A DNA stretch of 64,000 nt, taken from positions 97,932 through 161,931 of the forward strand of contig NZ_LT984887.1 of the NCBI RefSeq assembly GCF_900258475.1, given 5' to 3'. Source of the stretch: Anaerococcus sp. Marseille-P3915. Lineage in GTDB: Bacteria > Bacillota > Clostridia > Tissierellales > Peptoniphilaceae. Shown here piece after piece: positions 53,135 to 63,343 of this stretch (position 1 is its first letter; the number at the start of each line of letters is the position of its first letter). Under the pieces are notes generated by a model. The model searched no databases. It was given only the letters and a program-made list of their open reading frames with translations, and had not been told where the DNA came from. The translations under genes were made by a program, and so were the position numbers.

Positions 53135-53664
53135 TGAATATAGCAAATAAAGTAACTATGGTGAGGTTATTTTTAATACCAGTTTTTGTCATAGTTTACT
53201 ATTACTATGGCACATCCTATAATGTAGCAGCTATAATATTCATAATAGCATCCCTAACAGATGCCATTGATGGACACTTAGCAAGAAGTAGAAATCTAAT
53301 TACAAACTTCGGTAAATTTGTAGATCCACTTGTAGATAAGGTATTAACTCTTGCAGCCTTTATAGTACTTGTAGAAAGTAAAATAATTCCCGCTTGGGCA
53401 GTAATAATAATTGTAGCAAGAGAGCTAATAATTACAGGTTTTAGGACTCTTGCAGCTGATATGGGTATAACCATAGCGGCAAGTGTATGGGGCAAGGCCA
53501 AGACCATAAGCCAGATGGTATCCTTAGTCCTCTTGCTTCTAGAAAGTGAATTTACCCATATGATTGGAATATACGTATTTTACCTAGCAGTAATCCTTAC
53601 AATTATATCTGGCCTTGACTATATAATTAAAAATAAAAAGGTCCTAGACCTAGAAAATATTTAG
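53134..53664 (+). CDS. pgsA: CDP-diacylglycerol-glycerol-3-phosphate 3-phosphatidyltransferase
   Basis: 176 residues with four or five membrane helices. The CDP-alcohol phosphatidyltransferase motif D-x2-D-G-x2-A-R-x8-G-x3-D-x3-D is complete in DAIDGHLARS...GKFVDPLVDK. It makes phosphatidylglycerol phosphate from CDP-diacylglycerol, using CdsA product. The ATG overlaps the ftsK stop by one base (TAATG). Its placement between ftsK and recA is common in Firmicutes. Confidence 0.93.
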   Translation: MNIANKVTMVRLFLIPVFVIVYYYYGTSYNVAAIIFIIASLTDAIDGHLARSRNLITNFGKFVDPLVDKVLTLAAFIVLVESKIIPAWAVIIIVARELIITGFRTLAADMGITIAASVWGKAKTISQMVSLVLLLLESEFTHMIGIYVFYLAVILTIISGLDYIIKNKKVLDLENI

Positions 53665-53757
53665 AAAAACTATATTTTTTACAAAAAAACTTTAATAAAG
53701 AAAAAATAAGTATATAATAGTACTAACGATTAGACATTTAATGTATAAGGAGAAAAT

Positions 53758-54816
53758 ATGGATAAAGAAAAACAAAAAGCCCTGGACCAAGCTTTTAAGC
53801 AAATAGAGAAAAAATACGGAAAAGGTTCTGTAATGAAGATGGGAGATGCTCCTAAGATTGAAATTGAAGCAATACCAACTGGAGCTATCAACCTTGATAT
53901 AGGTCTTGGTATAGGTGGTCTTCCACGTGGTAGGGTAATAGAAATCTATGGACCAGAATCATCTGGTAAGACAACCCTAGCCCTTCACGTAATAGCTGAA
54001 GCCCAAAAGCTTGGTGATACTTGTGCCTTTGTCGATGCTGAACATGCTCTAGATGCTGAATATGCTGCAAATCTTGGTGTAGATATAGACAATCTTATCA
54101 TGAGTCAGCCAGATACAGGTGAGGCAGGACTTGATATAGCTGAAAGTCTTGTAAGAAGTGGGGCGGTTGGCCTAATTGTAATAGACTCTGTAGCAGCTCT
54201 AGTACCAAAGGCAGAAATCGAAGGAGAAATGGGAGATAGCCATATGGGTCTACAAGCTAGACTTATGAGCCAGGCCCTAAGAAGACTAACAGGTATCATT
54301 GCCAAATCAAATACTACAGTTATTTTTATTAACCAATTAAGAGAAAAAATTGGAGTAATGTTTGGAAGCCCTGAGACAACAACAGGCGGCCGTGCCCTTA
54401 AATTCTATTCATCAGTAAGACTTGATATAAGAAGGATAAAGACCATCACTGAGGGAGATAACTCAATTGGATCTCGTACAAGGGTCAAAATTGTTAAAAA
54501 CAAGGTAGCCCCACCATTTAAGGTAGTAGAATTTGATATAATGTATGGTAAGGGAATCTCTAAAGAAGGAGTACTCCTAGATACTGCGGTAGATTTAGAT
54601 ATAATAGACAAGGCAGGATCATGGTTCTCCTACGGTGACCAAAAACTTGGCCAAGGTAGGGAAAATGTAAAGAAAATGCTAGAAGATGATCCAGAATTTG
54701 CCAAAGAAATCGATGCTAAGGTAAGAGCGGCCTTCAAAAAGGACGCAAAAGCTGAAGACTCATCAGAAGAAGCCGAAGAAGATAAACAAGAATCATTACT
54801 TGAAGATAAAGAATAA
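53758..54816 (+). CDS. recA: Recombinase RecA
   Basis: 352 residues. Walker [10 protein letters not shown] (about 64-72), the DNA-binding loops with [11 protein letters not shown] and [18 protein letters not shown], and the acidic C terminus are typical. It forms filaments on single-stranded DNA for repair and SOS induction. AAGGAG lies 7 bases before the ATG, and a TATAAT sits at about 53713-53718 in the 93-base gap after pgsA. I saw no GAAC-N4-GTTC SOS box there. Ends at a bidirectional terminator facing dinB. Confidence 0.97.
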   Translation: MDKEKQKALDQAFKQIEKKYGKGSVMKMGDAPKIEIEAIPTGAINLDIGLGIGGLPRGRVIEIYGPESSGKTTLALHVIAEAQKLGDTCAFVDAEHALDAEYAANLGVDIDNLIMSQPDTGEAGLDIAESLVRSGAVGLIVIDSVAALVPKAEIEGEMGDSHMGLQARLMSQALRRLTGIIAKSNTTVIFINQLREKIGVMFGSPETTTGGRALKFYSSVRLDIRRIKTITEGDNSIGSRTRVKIVKNKVAPPFKVVEFDIMYGKGISKEGVLLDTAVDLDIIDKAGSWFSYGDQKLGQGRENVKKMLEDDPEFAKEIDAKVRAAFKKDAKAEDSSEEAEEDKQESLLEDKE

Positions 54817-54820
54817 AAGA

Positions 54821-54864
54821 AAAACCAAGTCATCCACAAAAATGGATATGACTTGGTTTTTTTA
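54821..54864. terminator. Bidirectional terminator between recA and dinB
   Basis: A 13-bp perfect stem AAAACCAAGTCAT (54821-54833)/ATGACTTGGTTTT (54848-54860) has a further CCA/TGG pair inside and T or A runs outside. Confidence 0.9.
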
Positions 54865-55896
54865 TAAAAAGGTAAGTTGGTCAATGTCCCTATCCGATAA
54901 ATTTGAAAGGGAAATACCGATAAGCCTTAGATATTCACCTTCAAAAACCTCATCAAAAAGACTTATCGCTTCATTGTAAATATCACTTGCCTTATAAATG
55001 GGCTCCTGAAGTGTATAAGACCTGGTTCTGTTTTTAAAATACTCATCTTTAAGTTTGATAGAAACGGTCTTAGCTTGGATTTTCTTATCATCCATCTCTT
55101 TTTCAATGAGACTTGCAATCTTTTTAAGATAGGATTTAAGGAGAATTTTATCATTGGTATTCTTACTTAGAGTCCTCTCCTTGCCGATAGACTTTCTAAG
55201 TCTTGAAACTTCAATCGGTCTATCATCAATTCCCCTAATTACATGGTAAATATAATCCCCACCCTTGCCAAAAAGGTCTTCTAAAAAGACCCTATCAAGT
55301 TTTAGAAGGTCACAAACCTTATAAATCCCAATTTGATTAAGCTTGGAAGCTGCTTTCTTACCAATGCCGTGGACCTTTCCAACAGCAAGGTCTGGTAAAA
55401 TTTTATCAGCTTCTTCTTTATCAATATACTTTATTCCAAAAGGCTTATTCCAGTCAGAACCGAGCTTGGCAAGAAACTTATTATAGGAAATACCGATGGA
55501 AATTGGAATGCCAGTCTTATCTATGATTTCCTTTTGTAAGTCCTTGGCAAAGGAAATTGGGTCATCCAAATAAATTTGTATATAGGACTCATCTATTGAA
55601 ACTTGCTCGTAGATTCTAGAATAGGACCTAATTATACCAAAGACCTCCCTGGACTTTTTCCTGTAATAATCATGGTCAACAGGGACAAGCTTAAGGTCAG
55701 GACAGAGGTCCCTTGCGATAAAAACAGGCATAGCAGAGTGGATGCCATATTTTCTAGCCATGTAATTGGCAGTCGTAATGATAGACTTATTTGTAAGGCC
55801 ACCCACAGCCATAGGAATATTTTTAAGTTTTGGATTTCTAAGCTCCTCGCAGGATGCGTAAAAAGCATCGCAGTCGATGTGAAATATGTACTTCAT
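54862..55896 (-). CDS. dinB: DNA polymerase IV (Y family)
   Basis: 344 residues. The palm begins HIDCDAFYASCEE with catalytic Asp8 and Asp10. YSRIYEQVSIDESYIQI carries the second catalytic acidic pair, followed by GISYNKFLAKLGSDWNKP and HhH GKVHGIGKKAASKLNQIG, and a little-finger domain. No clear beta-clamp motif beyond the C-terminal IDQLTFL, which fits the QLxLF-type clamp-binding end. It carries out translesion synthesis. It converges on recA; its own promoter lies in the 71-base gap to the next gene. Confidence 0.93.
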   Translation of the reverse strand: MKYIFHIDCDAFYASCEELRNPKLKNIPMAVGGLTNKSIITTANYMARKYGIHSAMPVFIARDLCPDLKLVPVDHDYYRKKSREVFGIIRSYSRIYEQVSIDESYIQIYLDDPISFAKDLQKEIIDKTGIPISIGISYNKFLAKLGSDWNKPFGIKYIDKEEADKILPDLAVGKVHGIGKKAASKLNQIGIYKVCDLLKLDRVFLEDLFGKGGDYIYHVIRGIDDRPIEVSRLRKSIGKERTLSKNTNDKILLKSYLKKIASLIEKEMDDKKIQAKTVSIKLKDEYFKNRTRSYTLQEPIYKASDIYNEAISLFDEVFEGEYLRLIGISLSNLSDRDIDQLTFL

Positions 55897-55967
55897 ACCT
55901 ATACTATACTAATTTTTGGCTAAATACCTATTATTGAATAAGATATAAGAAAAAGTACAGTTATGTT

Positions 55968-56216
55968 ATGAGAGTAGATAAATTTTTAAAGAATTCAAGA
56001 ATAATTAAAAGAAGACAAGTAGCAAAAGAAGCTTGTGAAAACGAGAGAGTAAAGATTAACGATAAAATAGCAAAGCCAGGCAGCGAGGTAGAAATAGGCG
56101 ATATAATTGAAATAACCTTCGGTAAATCTGTTTTAAAGGCAAAAGTTCTAAGCCTGATAGAAGGAGCTAAGAAAAATAATGCCGAGAGCATGTATGAGGT
56201 AATAGATGGCGAATAA
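55968..56216 (+). CDS. rqcP: RqcP/YabO-like S4-domain RNA-binding protein
   Basis: 82 residues, one S4 domain: MRVDKFLKNSRIIKRRQVAKEACENERVKIN reduced to its hallmark RVDKFLKNSRIIKRR, then GDIIEITFG. Size and the neighbouring divIC-like gene match Bacillus RqcP (YabO), which helps RqcH add alanine tails to stalled nascent chains. No rqcH in the window. The start has little ribosome-site signal. It overlaps the next gene by 11 bases. Confidence 0.82.
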   Translation: MRVDKFLKNSRIIKRRQVAKEACENERVKINDKIAKPGSEVEIGDIIEITFGKSVLKAKVLSLIEGAKKNNAESMYEVIDGE

Positions 56217-56697
56217 TAGGAGAAAGGCTAGGAAAAATTCCTACCTTAAGCAAAGAGGCAAGAAGAATAAGAGGTTTTTGCTAACAGCCTTTGGTCTTGT
56301 GATTTTTTCTGTAATTGGCTTTTATTTTTTAAATTCAAATTTAAATGCTGATATGAATAAACTCGACCAAGATATAGTTTCTAGCAAGAAAAAGCTTGAA
56401 AATGTCAAAAAAGAAATCGATAGCCTAAATAAAGACTACGAAAATAGGAATACTGACCAATTTAAGGAAAAAGTCGCTAAGGAAAAACTAGGTATGGTCA
56501 AGAAATCTGAAGTCAAGGAAGAAAATTCAGGCGTAATCAATAAAATTGACCCAAATGATAATAAAGAAGGTCAAGAAAATAATGAATTAGTAGCAAATCC
56601 TGACCAAGGCCAGGGAGTAGATCCTAATAATGAAGTAGAAAGCCAAGAAAATACAGAAACCAAAGAGAATACAGAAACAAATGAAAATGGAAGATAG
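56206..56697 (+). CDS. Septum formation initiator family protein (DivIC/FtsB-like)
   Basis: 163 residues. A very basic cytoplasmic N terminus (1-24), one membrane helix (about 25-43), a coiled coil (about 45-85) and the family motif VAKEKLGMVKKSE (about 89-101). The last 60 residues are Asn/Glu/Gln-rich low complexity (repeats of ENTET), outside the cell. DivIC works with FtsL/DivIB to activate septal wall synthesis. Context (rqcP before, tilS after) matches Bacillus yabO-divIC-tilS. Overlaps tilS by 17 bases. Confidence 0.82.
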   Translation: MANNRRKARKNSYLKQRGKKNKRFLLTAFGLVIFSVIGFYFLNSNLNADMNKLDQDIVSSKKKLENVKKEIDSLNKDYENRNTDQFKEKVAKEKLGMVKKSEVKEENSGVINKIDPNDNKEGQENNELVANPDQGQGVDPNNEVESQENTETKENTETNENGR

Positions 56698-58042
56698 GTT
56701 TTTAGAAACTATTAGAAAACATCAGCTAATAGAAAAAGGCGACACGATAATTGTTGGAGCAAGCGGTGGACCAGATAGTCAATTTTTAATCTATATGCTA
56801 GATAAACTTAGAAAAGAAATTGACTTTGAGATAGTACTTGCCCATCTTAACCACCTCCATAGGAAAGAGGCCGCAAAGGATGAAGACCTTGTAAGAAATA
56901 CAGCAAAAAATCTTGGCCTTAAATTTTTCTCAGAAGCAAGGTCTATGGATGATTTAGCAAAGAAAGAGAAAATTTCATCAGAAGATGCAGGTCGCAGGCT
57001 GAGATATGATTTTTTTAACCGCTTAGCAGGAAAATTTCCGCATTCAAAGATTGCAGTTGCTCATAATAAGGATGATCAAGCAGAAACTGTCCTTATGAGG
57101 ATAGTAAGGGGAACAGGCCTAGATGGCTTAAAGGCCATGGCTTATAGGTCTGGAAATATTATAAGACCAATTCTAGATATAAAGAAGAAAGATATCTTAA
57201 CTTATTTAGGTAAAAATAACATCCCCTACGCAATAGACCACACTAATTTTGAAGCAGACTACACTAGAAATAAGATAAGGCTAGAAGTAATACCTCTTCT
57301 AGAGGAGATAAATCCTAGATTTATTGACCAAGCAGCAAGACTAAGTGACCTTGCCAAGGATGACCTTACAATCATAGATGATACTATAGGAGAGATTTTT
57401 GATAAAATATGTGATAGGTCAGTTAGGGCAATAAAATTTAGAAAAAATGATTTTGAAAGTTTAAGAAAGCCCTACCAAAATAGGCTCATAAGACTTGGGA
57501 TTGAAAAGTTAAAAGGGACTATCAAGGATATTTCAAAAGATAATATAGATGAATTTTTATCTCTAATTACTCTTGCCAATGGCAAGGAAATAATAAAGGA
57601 TGATCTAAGATTTAGAAAGTCTTACGACTATTATATTTTAGAAGATGCCAAGGACTTTAAAAATGAAAGCGTCTATGATTTATACGCCGAAGATGAGATT
57701 GACTTTGATGGTAAAATCATAAAATCAAGTATAATTAATAGTAAGATTTACACAAGGGATAGATCAAAGGCTTACTTTGATTATGATAAGCTTAAATTTC
57801 CCCTAAAAGTTAGAACTAGGCGAAATGGCGATAGGTTTATCCCCTTAGGAAGTAAATCTAATAAGAAGCTTAAGGACTTTTTTATCGACCAAAAGATAGA
57901 TAGGGCTAAAAGAGATAGACTGCCAATAATTTTATCGGATGATAAGATTATATGGATAACAGGTCTAAGGATGAGCGGAGAATTTAAGGTCACAGACCTT
58001 ACGAGCAAAATACTACAAATCGAGGTATATGATGAAGATTGA
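56681..58042 (+). CDS. tilS: tRNA(Ile)-lysidine synthase
   Basis: 453 residues. PP-loop ATP motif SGGPDS at 28-33; the usual SGGxDS Val/Met is Pro. LAHLNHLHRKEA, SSEDAGRRLRYDFF and AHNKDDQAETVLMRIVRGTGLDGL follow in the catalytic domain. The C-terminal lysidine-tRNA recognition part includes KVRTRRNGDRFIPLGSKSNKKLKDFF and VTDLT. It changes C34 of the minor isoleucine tRNA to lysidine. Two in-frame ATGs (56681, 56687) fit equally. Overlaps hpt by 11 bases. Confidence 0.92.
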   Translation: MKMEDRFLETIRKHQLIEKGDTIIVGASGGPDSQFLIYMLDKLRKEIDFEIVLAHLNHLHRKEAAKDEDLVRNTAKNLGLKFFSEARSMDDLAKKEKISSEDAGRRLRYDFFNRLAGKFPHSKIAVAHNKDDQAETVLMRIVRGTGLDGLKAMAYRSGNIIRPILDIKKKDILTYLGKNNIPYAIDHTNFEADYTRNKIRLEVIPLLEEINPRFIDQAARLSDLAKDDLTIIDDTIGEIFDKICDRSVRAIKFRKNDFESLRKPYQNRLIRLGIEKLKGTIKDISKDNIDEFLSLITLANGKEIIKDDLRFRKSYDYYILEDAKDFKNESVYDLYAEDEIDFDGKIIKSSIINSKIYTRDRSKAYFDYDKLKFPLKVRTRRNGDRFIPLGSKSNKKLKDFFIDQKIDRAKRDRLPIILSDDKIIWITGLRMSGEFKVTDLTSKILQIEVYDED

Positions 58043-58601
58043 CAGCAATGATCTTATAGAGAAAGTACTCATTGATGAAGAAAGTTTGAACAAAAAGATA
58101 AGAAAATTAGCTAATACTCTAAATGAACATTACGCAGACAAGGACGAACTAATTCTAGTTTGCATCCTAAAGGGATCAGTGATGTTTGTAAGCGAGCTAG
58201 CTAAATATCTAAATGTAGAATGTAAGATGGAATTTATGTCAGTTTCATCCTATGCTGACAATACTTATTCTTCAGGCAATGTTAAAATCTTAATGGATTT
58301 AGACATGGATATAAAGGATAAGGAAGTACTTATTATAGAAGATATAATAGATACTGGCTACACCCTAAAGAAGGTTAAGGAGAACCTACTTCAAAGAGGT
58401 CCAAAGGATTTAAAGATTATAACACTTTTAGACAAACCTGAAAGGCGTGAAGTTGACTTAAAATCTGACTGGGTTGGCTTTAAGATACCAAATGAATTTG
58501 TAGTAGGTTTTGGTCTTGACTATAACCAATTATATAGGAATCTTCCTTATATTGGCGTAGTTAAAAGATCAGTATACGAAGACATAGAAGAGATGAAATA
58601 G
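58032..58601 (+). CDS. hpt: Hypoxanthine phosphoribosyltransferase
   Basis: 189 residues from the ATG at 58032, 6 bases after GAGG; the adjacent ATG at 58029 is too close. The PRPP-binding motif is VLIIEDIIDTGYTL; LVCILKGSVMF and the hood region DKPERREVDL, then KIPNEFVVGFGLDYNQLYRNLPYIGV, match Hpt. It salvages hypoxanthine and guanine. tilS-hpt order is typical for Gram-positive bacteria; ftsH, which often follows, is absent here. The terminator overlaps its stop. Confidence 0.94.
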   Translation: MKIDSNDLIEKVLIDEESLNKKIRKLANTLNEHYADKDELILVCILKGSVMFVSELAKYLNVECKMEFMSVSSYADNTYSSGNVKILMDLDMDIKDKEVLIIEDIIDTGYTLKKVKENLLQRGPKDLKIITLLDKPERREVDLKSDWVGFKIPNEFVVGFGLDYNQLYRNLPYIGVVKRSVYEDIEEMK

Positions 58602-58623
58602 GTCGCTTGGCCTATTTTATTTT
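58596..58623 (+). terminator. Terminator overlapping the hpt stop
   Basis: A 7-bp stem AAATAGG/CCTATTT with an 8-base loop is followed by TATTTT. The stop TAG is in the first arm. Confidence 0.65.
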
Positions 58624-58640
58624 GAAAGAAAGGAGAATAT

Positions 58641-59132
58641 ATGGGAAGTTTTGACAATATGATACTAATTTTATACGGGGTAATAACTGTATTTTTTATC
58701 TATAGGATTTTTAAGCAACAAAGAGATAAAAAACACCTTGGGAGTGATATAAAGTCCTTCAAAAGACCAATATCAAGCATGGAAGCAATTTTATTTTCCA
58801 TTCTAATTGTAACAGCCATTGTAAATTTATACCAAGGTTATAAGGTTTCAAACAAAAACTCAATGATGGTAGCATCCATAATGATAGTTCTTGCTCTAGT
58901 ATTTGCAATTTATTCAACCACAAAGCTTTATATAGCAGATAACGGTATGCTCATAAATACAGGCTTTGTAAGCTTTAAAGAACTTAAAAAATGGGGCTTT
59001 GACCAAGAAAGAGGAGACCTTGTTATGGCTATCAAAAAAGATGGCAATACAAATAGGGAATCCACAAAGGTAAGAAAAGAAGATATAGAAGAGATAAACG
59101 ACCTAATAAGAAAGCATAAATTAGGCAAATAA
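58641..59132 (+). CDS. Small membrane protein, DUF5673-like
   Basis: 163 residues. Three membrane segments at about 5-23, 50-67 and 75-94, then a cytoplasmic tail with GMLINTGFVSFKELKKWGFDQE that resembles DUF5673/YcbJ-type tails. AAAGGAG lies 7 bases before the ATG. It sits alone between the hpt terminator and the coaX promoter. Function unknown. Confidence 0.6.
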   Translation: MGSFDNMILILYGVITVFFIYRIFKQQRDKKHLGSDIKSFKRPISSMEAILFSILIVTAIVNLYQGYKVSNKNSMMVASIMIVLALVFAIYSTTKLYIADNGMLINTGFVSFKELKKWGFDQERGDLVMAIKKDGNTNRESTKVRKEDIEEINDLIRKHKLGK

Positions 59133-59134
59133 TC

Positions 59135-59162
59135 TTGAAAAAACGTCTAAAAACCGTATCAT
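59135..59162 (+). promoter_or_regulatory. Putative coaX-dusB-greA-lysS promoter
   Basis: TTGAAA (59135-59140), a 16-base spacer and TATCAT (59157-59162) precede coaX by 31 bases. Confidence 0.5.
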
Positions 59163-59193
59163 ATAAGAGTTAAACAAGTAAAAAGGGGATTAT

Positions 59194-59985
59194 ATGTTAC
59201 TGGTTATAGATATTGGCAACACAAACACTGTAATAGGTGTCTATGATGATGAAAATTTAAAGGCTAGATTTAGAGTGGCAACTGACTTGAAAAGCACCAG
59301 CGATCAATTAGTTGCTACTTTATTTAATATGTTTATGATTCATGGCTTTGATATAAAAAATATCAACGACACAATCATATCATGTGTAGTACCAGATGTG
59401 CTCTACAATTGGCAATCTGCAAATAGGAAGCTATTTGACAAGGAAGCTAAGGTAGTAGATCATACTACCTACACAGGAATTAGCATAGCCTACGAAAATC
59501 CAACAGAGGTTGGGGCTGACAGGATAGTAGATGCTGTAGCAGCCTATGAAAAATACGGCGGTCCATCCATAGTAGTGGATATGGGTACAGCCATAACCTT
59601 AGATGTTATAACAGGTGATGGTAAGTATCTTGGTGGATCAATTGCCCCTGGCATAAGGATTGCCCAAGATGGATTATTTGGAAAAACAGCTAAGCTGCCA
59701 AAAATAGAGCTTAAACAACCAACTACAGCCATCACAGAATCAACATCAGAAGCCATCAACGCAGGAATTGTAATAGGTTATATAGGAATGATTGATAAGT
59801 TAATAGAGACAATAGAAGATGAAATCATAGAAAGACTCGGTATCAAAAGAGAAGATATCAATGTCATAGCTACTGGTGGATTTTCAGAATTAATTTCTCA
59901 ATCAAGTAAATATATAGAAACCATAGAACCAGATTTAATGCTTGAAGGGCTTAAAATAATCTATGACAGAAATATTAACAGATAA
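59194..59985 (+). CDS. coaX: Type III pantothenate kinase
   Basis: 263 residues. The ASKHA-fold phosphate loop DIGNTNTVIGVYD is at the start; GADRIVDAVAAYEKYG and VVDMGTAITLDVI are the other family motifs, with GGSIAPGIRIAQDGL. It carries out the first step of coenzyme A synthesis and needs a monovalent cation. GGGG occurs about 7 bases upstream of the ATG. It overlaps dusB by 23 bases. Confidence 0.95.
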   Translation: MLLVIDIGNTNTVIGVYDDENLKARFRVATDLKSTSDQLVATLFNMFMIHGFDIKNINDTIISCVVPDVLYNWQSANRKLFDKEAKVVDHTTYTGISIAYENPTEVGADRIVDAVAAYEKYGGPSIVVDMGTAITLDVITGDGKYLGGSIAPGIRIAQDGLFGKTAKLPKIELKQPTTAITESTSEAINAGIVIGYIGMIDKLIETIEDEIIERLGIKREDINVIATGGFSELISQSSKYIETIEPDLMLEGLKIIYDRNINR

Positions 59986-60961
59986 AAAAATAATGCTAGC
60001 TCCTCTGGCAGGAGTCACAGATACAGCCTTTAGGATAATATGTGAAAGGCATGGGGCAGATAAGACCTTTACTGAAATGGTATCAGTCAACGCCCTAGTC
60101 TATGACAACAAGGCCACAGAGGATATCATGTACATATCAGATTTAGAAAAAAAGGCCAACATTCAAATATTTGGTTCTGATATAGACAAGATTAAAAAGG
60201 TAGTTGAGGAAAAAATAAATCCCCTTAAAAATATTGAGGAAATATCCTTTAATATGGGCTGCCCAGCTCCAAAGATTTTTAATAATGGCGAAGGATCAGC
60301 CCTTCTAAAAGATCCTAGAAAAGTTTATCAGATTACAAAGGCACTTAAAGAAGCAACTGATAAGAAGATAAATATCAAATATAGGCTTGGCGTAGATGAT
60401 GACCATATAAATTATCTAGAAAATGGTAAGGCCATGGAAGAGGCAGGAGCTGACTATCTAATCCTTCATGGAAGGACTAGGAAGGCCATGTATTCAGGAA
60501 AGGCCGACTGGCATGCTATTGGAAAGCTTAAAGAAGCTGTAAAAATACCGGTAATTGCAAATGGTGACTGCTTCAGCGTAGAAGATTTTATAGAAATTAT
60601 TAATACAACAAAAGCTGATGGAGTCATGCTTGCCAGAGGTGCAATGGGTAATCCGTTTATATTTTCTTATATAAAAGACTATATAAAAACTGGTTCTTAC
60701 ACAAAAGCAAGTTTTGATGATATAATAAATCAGATAAAAGATCACTACGAACTTGCCCTAAGATTTAAGGATGAAAGACTTGTAATAAATCAAATGCGCA
60801 AGCATGTTGGCTGGTATATAAAAGGCCTATATATGTCTAGCGAATACAGAGATAGGGTAAATAAGATATGTACAAGCAAGGAAATTTTTGACCTGCTTGA
60901 CGAATATAAAGAAAAATTAGGTGAATATAATGACAGAGAAAAAAGAAGTAATATTAACTAA
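59963..60961 (+). CDS. dusB: tRNA-dihydrouridine synthase
   Basis: 332 residues. The FMN TIM barrel starts [13 protein letters not shown]; the catalytic Cys is in [22 protein letters not shown], and [19 protein letters not shown] and [10 protein letters not shown] follow. A C-terminal helical RNA-binding domain completes the protein. It reduces uridines in the D-loop of tRNA. Its final bases overlap the greA start by 32 bases, and the order coaX-dusB-greA-lysS is common in Firmicutes. Confidence 0.92.
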   Translation: MTEILTDKKIMLAPLAGVTDTAFRIICERHGADKTFTEMVSVNALVYDNKATEDIMYISDLEKKANIQIFGSDIDKIKKVVEEKINPLKNIEEISFNMGCPAPKIFNNGEGSALLKDPRKVYQITKALKEATDKKINIKYRLGVDDDHINYLENGKAMEEAGADYLILHGRTRKAMYSGKADWHAIGKLKEAVKIPVIANGDCFSVEDFIEIINTTKADGVMLARGAMGNPFIFSYIKDYIKTGSYTKASFDDIINQIKDHYELALRFKDERLVINQMRKHVGWYIKGLYMSSEYRDRVNKICTSKEIFDLLDEYKEKLGEYNDREKRSNIN

Positions 60962-61403
60962 AGAAAAATTAGAAAAATTAGAAGATGAACTAGAGTATTT
61001 AAAAACCAAAAAGCGTCCAGAAATGGCAGAAAAAATCAAGATTGCTAGAAGCTTTGGAGACCTTTCAGAAAATGCTGACTACGATGAAGCAAAAAATGAA
61101 CAGGGTGAAGTAGAATCTAGGATAATGAAAATTGAGGATATGATCAGAAATGCCAAAACTATCGAAGTAGTAGAAAACTCTGATATAGTTGGAGTCGGAA
61201 ATACTGTAAGGCTTTTTGATGAAGAATTTGAAGAAGAAGTAGAATACAAGATAGTAGGAACAGCTGAATCAAATCCTCTTGAAGGATATATTTCAAACGA
61301 ATCACCAGTTGGAGAAGCTATTATTGGCCATAAGGTTGGCGATAGGGTAGAAGTTGAAACTCCAAATGGTAAAATGTATTTTGTAATTAAAGGTATTAAA
61401 TAA
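60930..61403 (+). CDS. greA: Transcription elongation factor GreA
   Basis: 157 residues from the ATG at 60930 with TAGGTGA upstream; an in-frame GTG at 60921 is less likely. The N-terminal coiled coil has [19 protein letters not shown], holding the acidic tip Asp/Glu, and the C-terminal FKBP-like domain has [22 protein letters not shown]. It rescues backtracked RNA polymerase. Overlaps dusB; lysS starts 9 bases later. Confidence 0.95.
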   Translation: MTEKKEVILTKEKLEKLEDELEYLKTKKRPEMAEKIKIARSFGDLSENADYDEAKNEQGEVESRIMKIEDMIRNAKTIEVVENSDIVGVGNTVRLFDEEFEEEVEYKIVGTAESNPLEGYISNESPVGEAIIGHKVGDRVEVETPNGKMYFVIKGIK

Positions 61404-61412
61404 GGAGAGAAA

Positions 61413-63326
61413 ATGGCTGATAACACACAAGATTTAAATGAAATGCTTCAGATCAGAAGAGAAAAGCTCCATGATCTAAAAGAAGAGGGCAAAGACCCAC
61501 ACAGAATAGTAAATTTTAAAAACAGAACAGACTCAAAAGAAATCAAGGATAACTTTGATAAATATGAAGATCAAACTGTAAGAGTAGCCGGTAGAATTCT
61601 TGCCAAAAGAGGCCACGGAAACATGAGCTTTATGGATGTGCAAGATGAATCTGGCAGAATTCAAGTAGTAAATAGAAAAAATGTTATCGGCGATGACTTC
61701 AAATATGTCAAAAAATACGATATCGGTGATATAATCGGTGTTGAAGGAAAGGTATTTAAAACCAACCAAGGTGAAATATCAATAGAAGTAGCAAAAAGCG
61801 ACCTTTTAACCAAGGCCCTACAAATGCTACCAGAAAAATGGCACGGCCTAAAGGACCCAGATTTAAGATATAGACAAAGATATGTAGACCTAATAGTAAA
61901 TCCTGAAGTAAAGGATGTATTCATGCAAAGGTCAAAAATCATATCCGCAATCAGAGAATTCTTAGATAATAGGGGCTTCTTAGAAGTTGAAACTCCAATC
62001 CTAAATACAATAGCAGGTGGAGCTACAGCTCGTCCATTTATAACCCACCACAACACCCTTGATATAGATATGTACCTAAGAATAGCAAACGAGCTTTACC
62101 TAAAAAGACTTATCGTTGGTGGCTTTGATAGGGTATATGAAATAGGCAGGATGTTTAGAAACGAAGGAATGGATGCAACCCATAACCCTGAATATACCGC
62201 TATGGAATTATACCAAGCATACGGAGACTATGAAGACATGATGGAAATCACCGAAAACATGGTTGAATTCATTGCTAAAAAGGTAAAGGGCACAACTGTA
62301 GTAGAATTTGATGGCCAAGAAATAGAACTAAAGGCTCCATGGAAGAGAATTCCAATGATAGAAGCTGTCAAAGAATATTCTGGTGTAGACTTTAATGAAA
62401 TTAAAACTGACGAAGAAGCAATAGCTATTGCTAAGGAAAAGGGTGTAGAAGTTAAGGAAACAAGGGGAGAAATCATAGCAGAATTCTTCGATGCTTATGT
62501 AGAAGAAAACCTAATCCAACCTACTTTCATAACTGATTACCCAGTAGAAATCTCACCACTAGCTAAAAGAAAGAACGACGACAGAAGCCTAACCTATAGA
62601 TTTGAGGCCTTTATTTCTGGAGCAGAAATAGGCAACGCATTCTCAGAGCTAAATGATGCTGAAGACCAAAAGGAAAGATTCCTAGACCAAGTTAGAAAAA
62701 GAGAAGCTGGCGATGATGAAGCCCAAATGATGGACTATGACTTCGTAAATGCCCTAGAAGTAGGACTTCCTCCAACAGGTGGACTTGGAATTGGTATCGA
62801 CAGACTAATAATGATCTTAACAGGCCAACACTCAATTAGAGACGTCCTACTATTCCCAACAATGAAGCCAATAGGCTTAGAAAAGGCAGAAAATGGGGGT
62901 TTGTCAAAAGAAACTTACGAAATTTACGACAAACTTACGACAGAAGAAATTGACCTTTCAAAAGTGAAAGTTGAACCATTATTTGAAGATATGGTAGACT
63001 TTGAAACTTTCTCAAAATCTGATTTTAGAGTTGTAAAGGTTAAAAACTGCGAAGAAGTTCCTAAGTCAAAAAAACTATTGAAATTTACATTAGATGATGG
63101 TTCTGAAAAAGAAAGAGTTATTTTATCTGGTATTAAGGAATATTACAGCGCAGAGAGCTTAATTGGAAAGACACTACTTGCGATTTGTAATCTTCCTCCT
63201 CGTAAGATGATGGGAATCGACTCAGAAGGTATGATTATATCTGCAATTTGTGAGTACGACGGAGAAGAAAAACTTAACTTAATAGTGTTGGATGATAATA
63301 TTCCAGCAGGATCAAAATTATATTAA
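61413..63326 (+). CDS. lysS: Lysyl-tRNA synthetase (class II) with extra C-terminal tRNA-binding domain
   Basis: 637 residues; usual bacterial LysS is about 490-505. An N-terminal OB anticodon-binding domain (about 55-160) and the class II core are complete: motif 1 FLEVETPIL, motif 2 with [17 protein letters not shown], motif 3 [14 protein letters not shown]. The normal C terminus [11 protein letters not shown] is near residue 490. A linker (about 493-525) then leads to a MetRS-C/Trbp111-like OB domain (about 526-637: [58 protein letters not shown]). Such domains bind tRNA nonspecifically. Leu, Val and Arg codons in the extension look closer to the mobile-element genes that follow. GGAGAG precedes the ATG. 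Confidence 0.93.
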   Translation: MADNTQDLNEMLQIRREKLHDLKEEGKDPHRIVNFKNRTDSKEIKDNFDKYEDQTVRVAGRILAKRGHGNMSFMDVQDESGRIQVVNRKNVIGDDFKYVKKYDIGDIIGVEGKVFKTNQGEISIEVAKSDLLTKALQMLPEKWHGLKDPDLRYRQRYVDLIVNPEVKDVFMQRSKIISAIREFLDNRGFLEVETPILNTIAGGATARPFITHHNTLDIDMYLRIANELYLKRLIVGGFDRVYEIGRMFRNEGMDATHNPEYTAMELYQAYGDYEDMMEITENMVEFIAKKVKGTTVVEFDGQEIELKAPWKRIPMIEAVKEYSGVDFNEIKTDEEAIAIAKEKGVEVKETRGEIIAEFFDAYVEENLIQPTFITDYPVEISPLAKRKNDDRSLTYRFEAFISGAEIGNAFSELNDAEDQKERFLDQVRKREAGDDEAQMMDYDFVNALEVGLPPTGGLGIGIDRLIMILTGQHSIRDVLLFPTMKPIGLEKAENGGLSKETYEIYDKLTTEEIDLSKVKVEPLFEDMVDFETFSKSDFRVVKVKNCEEVPKSKKLLKFTLDDGSEKERVILSGIKEYYSAESLIGKTLLAICNLPPRKMMGIDSEGMIISAICEYDGEEKLNLIVLDDNIPAGSKLY

Positions 63327-63343
63327 AGAACACGCTAATTATG

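Noticed and set aside
53665..53757. SOS box upstream of recA
   Set aside because: No GAAC-N4-GTTC element. The short CTAA-CGA-TTAG symmetry at 53723-53733 does not match a known LexA site.
61404..61412. T-box or lysine riboswitch before lysS
   Set aside because: Only 9 bases separate greA and lysS, so there is no room for a leader.
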